Assembly (NCBI GenBank): GCA_963764305.1
Contig: CAVXSD010000001.1
Span: 511,604-575,603 of the forward strand
Direction of reading: 5' to 3'
Source of the DNA: Bog-473 sp963764305
GTDB taxonomy: Bacteria > Actinomycetota > Acidimicrobiia > Acidimicrobiales > RAAP-2
DNA: 64,000 bases
The notes beneath the pieces are model-generated. The model did not search any database. It saw nothing but the letters and a program-made list of their open reading frames with translations, and was not told the origin of the DNA. Below, in pieces: positions 25,340 through 34,949 of the stretch; within the stretch, counting starts at the first letter, position 1, and every line of letters starts with the position of its first letter. Both the position numbers and the translations under genes were made by a program.

Positions 25340-25486
25340 GGACTGCTCAACGACCAACCCGAAACTGTCTCGAGCTTGCTGAAGGCTCAGGCTCACCTCA
25401 CTACGGGAACGCCCACAACGGGGTACTCGAGGGACACTGCACGGCAGGGGATGCCTGCTCGGTCATCGGGAAGAGTTGAGCAGTCT

Positions 25487-26749
25487 CTATGCGTTCGCCG
25501 GCTTGTTGGCGAAGACCAACGCCTTCGTGTCGGGGTCGTAATGGACCATGTAGACGGGACCGAGCGCGTACGGCCGGTTGGGCCCGAAAGAAATGGGAGC
25601 GTTCGTTCCCGGCAGCAGGACGTTCTTGAGTCCGTACCCCGCCTTGACGAAGCTGGCCACGGTCAGGTTCTTGCCGGCTGCCTTGGCGATGTCGGTGAAG
25701 AGCGCCATGTCGGTGCAGGCGATCTCAATTCCCATGAAGGTGGCCTCGGACTCGGGCAGTGTGGCGCTGTACGGGTTGATGTGATTGGACGGGTAAGCCT
25801 TGCGGTCGAGGGCGACGCACTTTTGGGTCCCGGGATTGTTCCAGATCGCCGCTGGCGGCGTCAGCGGGCTCGACGTCACGACATTCTTGAGGTAGATCGG
25901 GTTATAGTTCGCACCCACATCACCGCTGAAGTCACCTTCGTTGGTGGCCACCCAGGGTGGGTTGTAGGTGCTTTGGATGTCCGACAGCCCTTGGGCCCAG
26001 GTGGCTGAGCCGGTACCGACGGCGACGACCTCGTTCACCCCCTCTGTCTTGAACTTCTGGGCGATCACCTGAACTTGCGAGTTGGAGGCGGCGAGGTCAC
26101 CCTGCGGCGCCGAGTCGATCGCGGTGGTGACGACCGGGATGTGAAGCTTGGCCAGCACCGACTGGACGAGCTGGGCTTCCTGCTGATCGCTCGGGTTACC
26201 GCCGAAGACGGCCACCTTCTTGCCCTTGAACACGCCCTGCCTGTCGAAGATGGAGAGCTCCAGCGGGTCATAGGCGTTGTCCGGCGGAGTCGCCGTGAAG
26301 TCCTGGGCCACCGTCGAACTGTTACCCGAGGGGAGCACCGCTCCGACGACGGGCACGTTGTCCTGCAGGTAGCACGTCGGCATCAACGGGGAGATGGCCA
26401 CGAAGATGCCGTCGTCCTGGGTCAGCTGCGTGCACACCGAGGCGGCAGCAGCCGGACCGGTCGGGTTCACCGCCACGATGTAGGGGACGATCTTTCGGCC
26501 GTTGATCCCTCCCTGCGCGTTGATGTTCTTAATGACGGCGTTGAAGGCGTCCGGAACGCTGCCCCAGTTGATGTCGACTCCAACGGCCTTGACGGCCGCG
26601 ACGTCGACGTAGGGAATCCCGACGCGGATCGTGGTCGCCGTCACTCCCGGCGTGCTGCTCGATGCGGCCGATGCTGGGCTGATGCCCAGGAGTCCGCCGA
26701 TCGTCGCGATGATCACAGCGGCCGCGGTAGCCGCCTTGACCTTGGTCAT
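25487..26749 (-). CDS. ABC transporter substrate-binding protein (Peripla_BP_6), orphan
   Basis: 420 residues. The signal peptide is about 1-28 (MTKVKAATAAAVIIATIGGLLGISPASAAS). The mature domain has the Leu/Ile/Val-binding type-I fold: VRVGIPYVDVAA, NINAQGGINGRKIVPYIVAVNP, VCTQLTQDDGIFVAISPL, KKVAVFGGNPSDQQEAQLVQSV and GVNEVVAVGTGSATWAQGLSDI. The ligand could be a branched-chain amino acid, amide or aromatic or terpenoid acid, as actinobacterial orphan binders of this kind occur in catabolic clusters. No permease or ATPase of the Liv type lies in the window. Divergent from the alpha/beta hydrolase at 27000 across 250 bp. Confidence 0.82.
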   Translation of the reverse strand: MTKVKAATAAAVIIATIGGLLGISPASAASSSTPGVTATTIRVGIPYVDVAAVKAVGVDINWGSVPDAFNAVIKNINAQGGINGRKIVPYIVAVNPTGPAAAASVCTQLTQDDGIFVAISPLMPTCYLQDNVPVVGAVLPSGNSSTVAQDFTATPPDNAYDPLELSIFDRQGVFKGKKVAVFGGNPSDQQEAQLVQSVLAKLHIPVVTTAIDSAPQGDLAASNSQVQVIAQKFKTEGVNEVVAVGTGSATWAQGLSDIQSTYNPPWVATNEGDFSGDVGANYNPIYLKNVVTSSPLTPPAAIWNNPGTQKCVALDRKAYPSNHINPYSATLPESEATFMGIEIACTDMALFTDIAKAAGKNLTVASFVKAGYGLKNVLLPGTNAPISFGPNRPYALGPVYMVHYDPDTKALVFANKPANA

Positions 26750-26999
26750 TGTCGTCACCCCCGTGGACAGAGCCGGTGCCGCCATCCCCGACGCTTGCTC
26801 GGGAGCCTGGCGAACTGGACTGCCGGGCTGAGACTCTGACACGAATGCCGCGGTCTTGCCGTCAAGAGGCGGATCGACCCCCCGGCGCGCAGAGTGTGGT
26901 CGAGCACCGGCTGTTATCGGTGGACCTGGTGGCGGAACTGGTGTAAGGACGGGGTGTGGGTTCCGACCAGGCCCGCTCCCATCGGTCAAGGAGGAGTCC

Positions 27000-28361
27000 A
27001 TGACAGTTGTCCCGGCCACCCTCACCATCCCGCCCGTCGTGGACCCACCGGTGCGGTTCGTTCCGACCGGCGAGTTTCGGGGGACCCTGGACCAGTTCGA
27101 CTACACCGAGGAGGAGTGGTTCGCCACGGGCCAGGTGGACGGCCACTCCTACTCCACCGCCCTGACGGTCAGGCGGCCCCGGGACGCCTCCCGCTTCAGC
27201 GGGACGGTCATGGTCGAGCCGGTGCACGCCGCGAGCGCCGCCCCCATCTGGATCTACACGTCGACCTACCAGATGCGCGCCGGCCACGGGTGGGCCGCCG
27301 TGTGCTCGCAGAAGACCGTCCTCGACGGCTTCGTGAAGCCCACCAACGCCGAGCGCTACGCGTCCCTGGACATCTGGTCCGACGCGCCGCCCCTCGAGAC
27401 GTCGGGCATCGAGGGCATGCGGGTGCCCCGCGACCCCGCCGGGTTTCAGGCCCGCATGGAGCGGATGCGCCAGGTCAACGTGCTGTCGACGCCCATCCTG
27501 GCCCAGGTCGGGGCTGCGCTGGCGATTGCCGGCGGGCCCTTCGCCGGGCTCGGCGTGCGCCACCTCGTCCTGACCGGGCACTCCCAGACCGGCGCCGTGG
27601 TGACCGACTACGTCCTCAACGGCCACGCCGTCCAGCGTCACGGGGACGGCTCGCCGGTCTATGGCGGTTTCTTCCCGAGCGGCGCGCCGTCCGTGCGCTT
27701 CGAGCAGGTGGACGTCCCGATTGTCCAGGTGCTGAGCGACGGCGACATCGCCGACCCCAACCGGGCCGGCCGGGAGGGCCGCCCGTACCGCCGCGACGAC
27801 AGCGACGATCCGGCCGACCGCTACCGGCTCTACGAACTGGCCGGGGTCGGCCACATGGGCACCCGCTACCCGCCTTACAACGACAACGCCATGTGGCAGA
27901 ACGACCCCTTGGGCACCGCCGGAAGCGTCCCAAAGGGCGCGGCCATGAACAGCCTGCCGCACGACGAGCTCTTCTCTATGGGACTGCACCACCTGGCCCA
28001 ATGGGTGGCCGCCGCCGTCACCCCGCCGCGGGCCGACCGCATCGAAGTGGGGCCGGACGGCCTGTTCGCCAAGGACGGGTGCGGCAACAGCCGGGGCGGC
28101 GTGCGCTGTGCGCAGATGGACGTTCCCCGGCTGCGCTACTACTCGAACCCCGGCGAGCGGGAGGACGGGACGCCGGCCTTCGGCGTGGTGGGGATCGAGG
28201 AGACGCTGCCGGCGGAGACGCTGGCCCGCCTCTACCGGGACCACGCGGACTACGTCGACCGCTTCAACCGCCGGCTGGACGAGCTCGTCGAGGAGGGCTG
28301 GTTCCTGGCCCAGGACGCCGAGGAGATGCGCGCCGAGGCCAAGGGCGCCGCTGTGCCCTGA
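27000..28361 (+). CDS. Alpha/beta-hydrolase-domain protein
   Basis: 453 residues of the large 'alpha/beta hydrolase domain' family common in actinobacteria and proteobacteria. The nucleophile elbow is HLVLTGHSQTGAVVTDYVLNGH (Ser195). VPIVQVLSDGDIADPNRAG may supply the acid and YELAGVGHMGTRYPP the His. The C-terminal 130 residues (PPRADRIEVGPDGLFAKDGCGNSRGGVRCAQMDVP) are typical of this family and not of small esterases. No signal peptide. An AAGGAGGAG site precedes the ATG. It may share transcription with the hydrolase gene 86 bp downstream. Substrate unknown; an ester or lactone is likely. Confidence 0.78.
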   Translation: MTVVPATLTIPPVVDPPVRFVPTGEFRGTLDQFDYTEEEWFATGQVDGHSYSTALTVRRPRDASRFSGTVMVEPVHAASAAPIWIYTSTYQMRAGHGWAAVCSQKTVLDGFVKPTNAERYASLDIWSDAPPLETSGIEGMRVPRDPAGFQARMERMRQVNVLSTPILAQVGAALAIAGGPFAGLGVRHLVLTGHSQTGAVVTDYVLNGHAVQRHGDGSPVYGGFFPSGAPSVRFEQVDVPIVQVLSDGDIADPNRAGREGRPYRRDDSDDPADRYRLYELAGVGHMGTRYPPYNDNAMWQNDPLGTAGSVPKGAAMNSLPHDELFSMGLHHLAQWVAAAVTPPRADRIEVGPDGLFAKDGCGNSRGGVRCAQMDVPRLRYYSNPGEREDGTPAFGVVGIEETLPAETLARLYRDHADYVDRFNRRLDELVEEGWFLAQDAEEMRAEAKGAAVP

Positions 28362-28447
28362 GCCCTGCGCGCCGGTTACCCGCACGACTCAATCGGATCG
28401 GGGCCCGATCTCGTGGCCCCGAATGGACAGAGGACACAGGGAGAGCA

Positions 28448-29203
28448 ATGGAGATACTCGATGAGGTATGTGAGAAGGGCGTCATTGAGCGGCGCTTCAA
28501 TCTCACGGTGGGCGGAGAGACCGTGCCCGGGATCCATTGGTTGCCGGAGGAGGTCTCCGCCGCTCACCCCACCGTGCTCGTCGGTCATGGAGGGACGCAG
28601 CACAAACGAGTACCGAATGTCCTCGGTCTGGCCAGAAAACTGGTGCGGCACGGTGGGTACGGGGTCGTCGCTCTCGATGCTCCCGGTCATGGCGACCGGA
28701 TGACGGAAGAGCAAGAGCGGGAGCGAGCGGGGCTTCTCGCTCGCCGACAGGCCGATCGGCTGGCTCCCTTGTCAGAACGGCGGATCCGGGCGATGAGCGA
28801 GGCCGCCGTGCAGGCGGTTACAGAATGGAAGGCCCTCTTGGATGATGTGGCGACCAATCCACAATGGGCGAACGGGCCATTCGGCTATTGGGGCGTGTCG
28901 ATGGGAACGGCTTTCGGGATTCCGCTACTGGCCAACGAACCTCGTATCGCCGCCGCTGTGCTCGGTCTCGGTTCGCTGCGGGAAGGGAGGGAGGAGCTGC
29001 GTGATCAGGCTGCTCGCATAAGGATCCCACTCTTGTTTCTCTTCCAGTGGGACGACGAACTCATGACGCGTGAGGGCGGTCTTGCACTTTGGGATGCCTT
29101 CGGTGCCGAAGAAAAAACCATGCACATCAATCCCGGACCACACGTGGGAATTCCGCTGTTCGAGCGAGATGCCGCTCTGACGTTCTACCAACGTCACCTG
29201 TGA
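28448..29203 (+). CDS. Alpha/beta hydrolase, dienelactone-hydrolase-like
   Basis: 251 residues. LVGHGGTQHKRVPNVLGLARKLVRHGGYGVVALDAPGHGDR contains the oxyanion-hole HGG and the second strand. The nucleophile is FGYWGVSMGTAFGIPL (Ser151); the acid is in IPLLFLFQWDDELM and the His in HINPGPHVGIPLFERD. This matches small cytosolic esterases/peptidases of the AcetylXE/DLH group. It lies between a larger hydrolase and the GH38 mannosidase on the same strand, so it may remove acyl groups in the same pathway; that is inference from position only. Confidence 0.78.
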   Translation: MEILDEVCEKGVIERRFNLTVGGETVPGIHWLPEEVSAAHPTVLVGHGGTQHKRVPNVLGLARKLVRHGGYGVVALDAPGHGDRMTEEQERERAGLLARRQADRLAPLSERRIRAMSEAAVQAVTEWKALLDDVATNPQWANGPFGYWGVSMGTAFGIPLLANEPRIAAAVLGLGSLREGREELRDQAARIRIPLLFLFQWDDELMTREGGLALWDAFGAEEKTMHINPGPHVGIPLFERDAALTFYQRHL

Positions 29204-29296
29204 CGGCAGAGCAGCTGCAGCGCAGTGCGCGCGCCTCAGGTGGACGCGCCGCTGAATCAACGATCGGGTCCCGACACGGCTGCCAGACTTGGGCCG

Positions 29297-32200
29297 ATGA
29301 CTGACGATCCCGGCTCGCTGCGGCGGTTCTTGAAGACAGTGGTCCGCCCGGCGATGTACGGACCGCGTGCTCCGCTCGAGGTGTCGGCCCACCACCTGCA
29401 CGGCGAACCGATTCCGGCCATCGAAGCCGTCCAGCGACTGTTCACGCCGTTCGAAGTAGGTGACGCCTGGGGAGGCGCGTGGGATACCACGTGGTTCCGG
29501 TTCCAGGGATCGGTCCCGGACTCGTGGGCCGGAGCTGAAGTGGTGGCCCTCATCCATCTCGGCGGTGACCAGATGGTCGGCTTCACGGCGGAGGGCCAGA
29601 TCTGGGACAACGGGCTCCGGCCCGTCCAGGGACTCCACCACCGGCACCGCGAGTTCGTGCTCACTCCCGAGGCTCACGGGGGCGAGCCGGTCGAGTTCTT
29701 CGTGGAGGCGGCGGCGAATCCGATCCCGCCGTGGCACCTGGCCGACTGGCCCCTGCTCCTGCCCGATTACCGGGGAGCACCGCTCTATACCCTCGAGACG
29801 GCCGAGCTGGCGGTCGCCGACCGGTCGGTAGAGGGACTCTTCCTCGACATGCGGATCCTGGTCGAAGTGGCCGCACTCAGCCCCGACCGATCAGAGGAGA
29901 TCTTCGTGGTGCTGGACAAGGCACGGGGCATCATCGACCCTGAGAACGTCTCCGCCGCGGTCGTCCCGGCCCGGGACGTGCTGGCTCCGCTCCTCGACCG
30001 GCCCACGTCCTCAGCCAACAGCGTCGTGGCGGTGGGTCATGCCCACATCGACTGCGCCTGGCTGTGGCCGCGACGCGAGACCAGGCGCAAATGCGCCAGG
30101 ACCTTCTCCAACCAGCTGCGACTCCTGGAGCGTTACCCCGAACACCGCTTCGTGTGCAGCCAGGCCGTGCAGTACCAGTGGATGAAGGACGAATATCCCG
30201 GCCTGTTCGAGCAGATTCGGGAACAGGTCCGATCGGGGAGGTGGGAGCCGGTCGGGGGCATGTGGGTCGAGCCGGACACCAACGTCCCATCGGGCGAATC
30301 GCTGGTGCGCCAGTTGGTGCACGGCAAGCGATTCTTCGCCGAGGAGCTCGGGGTCGAGACGCACGAACTGTGGATCCCCGACGTCTTCGGCTACTCGGCC
30401 GCTCTGCCTCAGATCGCTCGTGAGGCCGGCGTCACCTCATTCATCACCCAGAAGATGTCCTGGAACGACACGAACACCTTTCCCCACACCTCCTTCTGGT
30501 GGGAGGGCCATGACGGCAGCCGCCTGCTGGCCCACTTCCCCCCGGCCAACACCTACAACGGCGACTTCTCCGTCGGCGAGGTGGCCGCCGGTCAGGATCG
30601 TGGCGTGGGGCCACATGGCACCGCGCTGAACCTCTATCCCTTCGGCTACGGCGACGGGGGTGGTGGCCCGAACCACACCATGATCGAGCGGTTCCGCCGC
30701 ATGACCGATCTCGATGGTGTGCCCCAGGTAGAGATCGGCACCGTCGCGGGTTTCCTCGATCAGCTGCGCAAGGAGGCCGACGATCTCCCCGTCTGGGCCG
30801 GTGAGCTCTATCTCGAAGCCCACCGGGCCACGCTGACCACGCATGCCGAGGTCAAGCTGGCCAACCGCCGCGCCGAAGAAGCTCTCCGGGCCGCCGAGCT
30901 GTGGTCGGTGGCGGCGTCCCTCGACCGGCGCCCCGACCTCGACCGGGCCTGGAAACTTCTCCTGTTCCACCAGTTCCACGACATCCTTCCCGGGTCCAGC
31001 ATCCACTGGGTCTACGAGGACACCGCGCGTGAACACGCCGAGGTGCTGGCCATCGCCGGCTCAATCACCGCCGAGGCCCAGACTGTCGTGGCCGGGGGAG
31101 ACGTGGCCGCGGGAGACGTGGCCGGGGGCCTGGTTGCGTTCAACCCGTCGTCCACCGACCGGACCGAGGTGGTCGAACTACCTGACGGCTCGCTCGCGCT
31201 GGTGTCGGCACCGGCGTGTGGCTGGTCGATCGTCCCGCCCGACGCGTCGCTCGGCGACACAGAGCCGGTGACCATCGGCGAGGGCTGGCTGGACAACGGA
31301 CTCCTGCGGGTGGAGTGGGACGGTGACGGCCTGCTGACCTCGGTGCGGGATCTCGTCGCCGACCGCCAGGTGCTGGCCGACGATGAGCGCGGCAACTTGT
31401 TCCAGCTCCACGACGACCATCCGCGCGCCTTCGACGCCTGGGACGTCGACCGTAGTTATCTCGACGAGGTCACCGACCTGGTCGCCGTGGACTCGGTCGA
31501 GGTGGTGGAGCGCCATCCGCTGCGGAGCGGGGTCCGGTTCATCCGCTCCTTCGGGGCCTCGAGCATCGCCCAGACCATGCGCCTCTCCGCCGGGGCACGG
31601 CGGCTCGAGTTCCACACCGATGTGGAGTGGCACGAGCGGCACCGGTTCCTCAAGGTGGCCTTTCCCGTCTCCGTCCGCTCAACGCGCGCCACTTACGAGA
31701 TCCAGCACGGCCACCTCGAACGGCCGACCGTGGCCAACACCAGCTGGGACGAGGCCCGCTTCGAAGTGTGCGGCCACCGATGGGCGGATCTGAGTGAGCC
31801 CGGCTACGGGGTGGCCCTGCTCAACGACTGCAAATACGGCTACGACATCCTCGGGCACACCATCCGGCTCTCGCTCCTCCGCGCTCCGGGCTTTCCCGAC
31901 CCCGAGGCGGACCAAGGCTCCCATCACTTCGCCTACGCGCTGGTCCCCCACGAAGGTGACCTACGGGACGCCGGGGTCATCGCAAACGCCGAGCACTTCA
32001 ACCTCCCCCTCTCGCTGCGCGCCGGTCAGGGTGAGGGCCGCGTGGTCTCCGTCGACCGACCGGGGGTGAGTGTGGAGGCGGTCAAGTGGGCCGACCGTTC
32101 CGATGCCGTGGTTGTCCGCCTCTGCGAGGTGTGGGGCTCCCGGGGCCCCGCGCGCCTGACGCTGCACCGCCCCTTCGTGTCGGTGGCCCGTACCGACCTG

Positions 32201-32299
32201 CTCGAGCGCCCGTTGTACCCGCTGGCCGGCCACGACGGGACCGTCGAGCTCGTGCTCCGGCCCTTCGAGCTCGTCACGCTGGCCTTCGACCTGGGTTGA
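29297..32299 (+). CDS. Alpha-mannosidase, glycoside hydrolase family 38
   Basis: 1000 residues, full length for bacterial GH38. An N-terminal beta domain precedes the catalytic domain, which begins VVAVGHAHIDCAWLWPRRETRRKCARTF; the zinc ligands are His248 or His250 and Asp252 in HAHID. The nucleophile is probably Asp362 in LWIPDVFGYSAALPQIAREAG. A later zinc His is in LLFHQFHDILPGSSIHWVYED. The C-terminal beta-sandwich ends in PFELVTLAFDLG. It releases mannose from alpha-mannosides, retaining configuration, and has no signal peptide, so it works on imported or internal glycans. Start ATG at MTDDPGSLRR follows GGGCCG with only a weak ribosome site. Confidence 0.93.
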   Translation: MTDDPGSLRRFLKTVVRPAMYGPRAPLEVSAHHLHGEPIPAIEAVQRLFTPFEVGDAWGGAWDTTWFRFQGSVPDSWAGAEVVALIHLGGDQMVGFTAEGQIWDNGLRPVQGLHHRHREFVLTPEAHGGEPVEFFVEAAANPIPPWHLADWPLLLPDYRGAPLYTLETAELAVADRSVEGLFLDMRILVEVAALSPDRSEEIFVVLDKARGIIDPENVSAAVVPARDVLAPLLDRPTSSANSVVAVGHAHIDCAWLWPRRETRRKCARTFSNQLRLLERYPEHRFVCSQAVQYQWMKDEYPGLFEQIREQVRSGRWEPVGGMWVEPDTNVPSGESLVRQLVHGKRFFAEELGVETHELWIPDVFGYSAALPQIAREAGVTSFITQKMSWNDTNTFPHTSFWWEGHDGSRLLAHFPPANTYNGDFSVGEVAAGQDRGVGPHGTALNLYPFGYGDGGGGPNHTMIERFRRMTDLDGVPQVEIGTVAGFLDQLRKEADDLPVWAGELYLEAHRATLTTHAEVKLANRRAEEALRAAELWSVAASLDRRPDLDRAWKLLLFHQFHDILPGSSIHWVYEDTAREHAEVLAIAGSITAEAQTVVAGGDVAAGDVAGGLVAFNPSSTDRTEVVELPDGSLALVSAPACGWSIVPPDASLGDTEPVTIGEGWLDNGLLRVEWDGDGLLTSVRDLVADRQVLADDERGNLFQLHDDHPRAFDAWDVDRSYLDEVTDLVAVDSVEVVERHPLRSGVRFIRSFGASSIAQTMRLSAGARRLEFHTDVEWHERHRFLKVAFPVSVRSTRATYEIQHGHLERPTVANTSWDEARFEVCGHRWADLSEPGYGVALLNDCKYGYDILGHTIRLSLLRAPGFPDPEADQGSHHFAYALVPHEGDLRDAGVIANAEHFNLPLSLRAGQGEGRVVSVDRPGVSVEAVKWADRSDAVVVRLCEVWGSRGPARLTLHRPFVSVARTDLLERPLYPLAGHDGTVELVLRPFELVTLAFDLG

Positions 32300-32325
32300 G
32301 CCGTTGCGCCCGGCGGCGCTCAACC
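32294..32325. terminator. Bidirectional hairpin between convergent genes
   Basis: GGTTGAGC (32294-32301) pairs perfectly with GCTCAACC (32318-32325) around a GC-rich 16-nt loop. The left arm starts inside the last codon and stop of the mannosidase. It lies between that gene and the convergent binding-protein gene and can serve both. Confidence 0.5.
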
Positions 32326-32377
32326 AGGAGAGACGAACCACGACGCAGGATTCAGTTCGAGTCCGCCGAACTCCACG

Positions 32378-33772
32378 TCACAAGGAGGCCAGTTGGTGAA
32401 GCTCGTGCGGCGTCAGATGCACGACGTTCTTCGGGTTGCAGTTCCAGATGGACTGGGTCGGCTGGGTGAGCGCCTTGTCGTAGACGAACTTGTTGGGCTC
32501 GACTTTGAGGAGGGCAAAGCACGGCGATGGCTGAGGGTCCAGGTTGGAGAGGCTCAAGCTCGCTATCGGCGCCTGAATGCCTCCAGCGTCCCAGTTCTTG
32601 GTGGCGGCGGCGTGGGTCAGCACACATGAGACCGTCAGGTCGGCCCCACAGGCCGAGGCGGACTTGGCCCACAAGAGCCACGACTCCGCGCCCTCCTCAT
32701 CGTCGAAGTCGACGGCGTCGCCTTTGGCATAGGTGTGCATGACGTTGACGAGCTGCTCGGTCGAAGGGTTTTGAGAGGCCATCTCGAGCGGCCACCATCC
32801 CGTCTCGAGGTAGACCGGCGGGAGGCCAGGATTGGCGGCCACGCCGCCGCTGGTTGTGGAGTTGTAGAACTGGACCCCGAGGATGACGAAGGCAGGGTGG
32901 TAGCCGGCCGTCGTCATCGCCTGAAAGTAGGGGACGATGTTGTCGTCGAGGGAGGGCCACAGGGCTTCGACCCCCTTGCTTTGCGCTTCCTCGACGTAGG
33001 GCGCCCAGTCGGTCACGGCTATCGGCGGCTCCTGGAAGTCGACGACTTTCCACCCCTGCGCCTCCGCGCCGAACTCGTACTTGTGCTCAGGCTCGAGAAC
33101 CGAGGGAGTGTTCGCCCCGCCCATACCGGCCTTCTTGACCGCCCGCGGATATGCCTTGGCGAGCTGCCGGAACCATCCCGAGGGCCATGTGCCGGTGTTG
33201 CCACCGCCCGGATTGACCTGATCCGAGGCGACCTCGGAGACGTCGGAGGCGAGGTAGCCGCTGATCTGGCCCAGTCCGCACTGCTCTCGAATCGGGACGG
33301 ACGGCTGGTCGAGCGCCATGCCGCCGCCGACCGCCATGAAGTCGCTCTGGCACGCCTGCTCGGTCACCTGTGCCGCGTTGAACAGCGCCGCGTCGCGGTC
33401 GTCGATCTCGATGTCCCGCCCGTTGATGCCCCCCGAAGCGTTGCACCAGGCCGCGAAGGCCTTGGCCTGTTGCACGAGCTCCTCTTCGAGTCCGGGCTCT
33501 ACGGTGTTGGCGGCGTCGTTGAACACGGCGATGTGAATGGTCTTGGCGCCCACCCCTCGCACCGAGGAGGCACCACCGGGACCAGGTTCGCAGATCTTGC
33601 CCACGCCGGGCCACTCACCGTTGGTCGCGACGCTCGACGCGAGCGCCCGGCTGGCCGACGCCGCCGCGCCGGGGGGAGTCGATGAGAGTGCGACGTACGT
33701 ACCGGCGAGCACGACGGTGGCAATGCCGAGTCGCAGTGCCGTACGGCGCAGTACGAGTTCTCTTCGCATCAC
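32378..33772 (-). CDS. ABC transporter substrate-binding protein (Peripla_BP_6), orphan
   Basis: 464 residues. The signal region is RRTALRLGIATVVLAGTYVALSSTPPGAAASA. The mature fold reads KTIHIAVFNDAANTVEPGLEEELVQQAKAFAAWCNASGGINGRDIEIDDRDAALFNAAQVTEQACQSDFMAVGGG, the Leu/Ile/Val-binding family opening. Seven or more Cys residues in the mature part suggest disulfides. No transport partner genes are adjacent; the neighbours are the mannosidase (convergent) and an SDR (same strand, 49 bp upstream). It could be a receptor for a terpenoid or steroid-derived ligand linked to the catabolic genes to the right, but that is inferred from context. Confidence 0.8.
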   Translation of the reverse strand: MMRRELVLRRTALRLGIATVVLAGTYVALSSTPPGAAASASRALASSVATNGEWPGVGKICEPGPGGASSVRGVGAKTIHIAVFNDAANTVEPGLEEELVQQAKAFAAWCNASGGINGRDIEIDDRDAALFNAAQVTEQACQSDFMAVGGGMALDQPSVPIREQCGLGQISGYLASDVSEVASDQVNPGGGNTGTWPSGWFRQLAKAYPRAVKKAGMGGANTPSVLEPEHKYEFGAEAQGWKVVDFQEPPIAVTDWAPYVEEAQSKGVEALWPSLDDNIVPYFQAMTTAGYHPAFVILGVQFYNSTTSGGVAANPGLPPVYLETGWWPLEMASQNPSTEQLVNVMHTYAKGDAVDFDDEEGAESWLLWAKSASACGADLTVSCVLTHAAATKNWDAGGIQAPIASLSLSNLDPQPSPCFALLKVEPNKFVYDKALTQPTQSIWNCNPKNVVHLTPHELHQLASL

Positions 33773-33820
33773 CGGGGTGCCTCCGATGCCGCCATCGTAC
33801 GACCAGCATCTCCCTTCAAT

Positions 33821-34780
33821 CTAGGACCGATGCCTGGTCTCAGCCATCGGATTGGCCGCGATCGCACGACTGTTGCGGGCGACCCAGCGGTCAGTGCTCT
33901 CGACGATCTCGTGGCCGGACGGGTCACAGATTGTGTCCCACCGCTCGGCCAGCAATTCCGGGCTCACGTCCAGACCTTCATGGACGTAGCCGTCGGTCTC
34001 GGCGAGGAACAGGCGACTGAACCGTCGCATTCCCGCCGTGAGGACCTCCCCTTGGACCGGACACGATTCGTGTGCCAACACGGCGGCCATCGGGGCGACG
34101 AGCGACGGGTGCCGTTCCGGTTCGGGGTCCGGGTCGGCACCGCCCAGCTCACGGGCGGACATCATGCGTGTATTCGCCATGGGCGCCAGCGCGTTCACCT
34201 TGATGTCGCCGCTGTGGCCGGCGGCGACATCCGAGAGCGCCCGGGTGAGGCCGATGACCGCTGCCTTCGCGGTGCCGTAGGCCGTGAGACTGCGCATCCC
34301 AAGAGCTCCCGTGGAAGTGGTGAGCACGATTCGGCCGTACCCGCCTGCCACCATGTGAATCCAGCAGGCCTGGACCGTCAAGAAGCTGCCGACGACGTGC
34401 ACATCGAGGTGTCGCCGCAGGTCGGACACGTCGACATTTGGGAACTCGTCCGTGTTGTAGATCCCGGCGTTGTTGATCAGGACGTCCAGCCGACCGAACG
34501 CCTCGAGAGCCTGTCCGACCAGCTGCGTGGTTCCCTCCGTGGTCGAGATGTCGGAGGTGTCAGCGACAACCGTCCCGCCGGCGGCGGCGATTGCATCGGC
34601 AGCCCGGCGGGCTGGTTCGTCATCTCCGCCGGTTCCGTCCATCCCGACGCCCCGGTCATTGACAACCACGTGCGCGCCGCGTGAAGCCAGTAACCGGGCG
34701 TGCTCGAAGCCGATTCCCCGCCCAGCCCCGGTGACGATCGCCACCCGACCGTCGAACCGCAAATCGTCCATGCGATCCAT
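33821..34780 (-). CDS. SDR-family 3-hydroxyacyl-CoA-dehydrogenase-like oxidoreductase
   Basis: 319 residues. NAD(P)-binding VAIVTGAGRGIGFEHARLLASRGAHVVVNDRGVGMDGTGGDDEPARRAADAIAAAGGTVVADTSD is the opening of the (3R)-hydroxyacyl-CoA dehydrogenase part of MFE-2-type enzymes. NNAG is present (LINNAGIYNTDEF). The catalytic Ser/Tyr/Lys lie in TTSTGALGMRSLTAYGTAKAAVIGLTRAL. The extra C-terminal 80 residues are as in that subfamily. It would oxidise a beta-hydroxyacyl-CoA. Divergent from the Baeyer-Villiger monooxygenase gene with 169 bp between, so the two may share control. Confidence 0.82.
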   Translation of the reverse strand: MDRMDDLRFDGRVAIVTGAGRGIGFEHARLLASRGAHVVVNDRGVGMDGTGGDDEPARRAADAIAAAGGTVVADTSDISTTEGTTQLVGQALEAFGRLDVLINNAGIYNTDEFPNVDVSDLRRHLDVHVVGSFLTVQACWIHMVAGGYGRIVLTTSTGALGMRSLTAYGTAKAAVIGLTRALSDVAAGHSGDIKVNALAPMANTRMMSARELGGADPDPEPERHPSLVAPMAAVLAHESCPVQGEVLTAGMRRFSRLFLAETDGYVHEGLDVSPELLAERWDTICDPSGHEIVESTDRWVARNSRAIAANPMAETRHRS

Positions 34781-34949
34781 CCTCCCCGTCGCCCCAAGAC
34801 CATATATTGAGGGGCGTGTCTCGACCGGCTGCGACTCCTCGTCACCGTCTCCGTGCGGAGTTCGTTCCATCCCCCGTCCGGGGAGCGTCGGACGTCTCCA
34901 CCTCGGTGCGGTGGTCACGGCCGGCAGCTTGGTCGCCGAAGGGGCAGGC

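Noticed and set aside
34795..34815. CATATATTG upstream of the SDR as a ninth copy of the 19-bp motif
   Set aside because: It lacks the G4 and TAT12-14 positions that are invariant in the eight accepted copies; it may be a simple -10 element.
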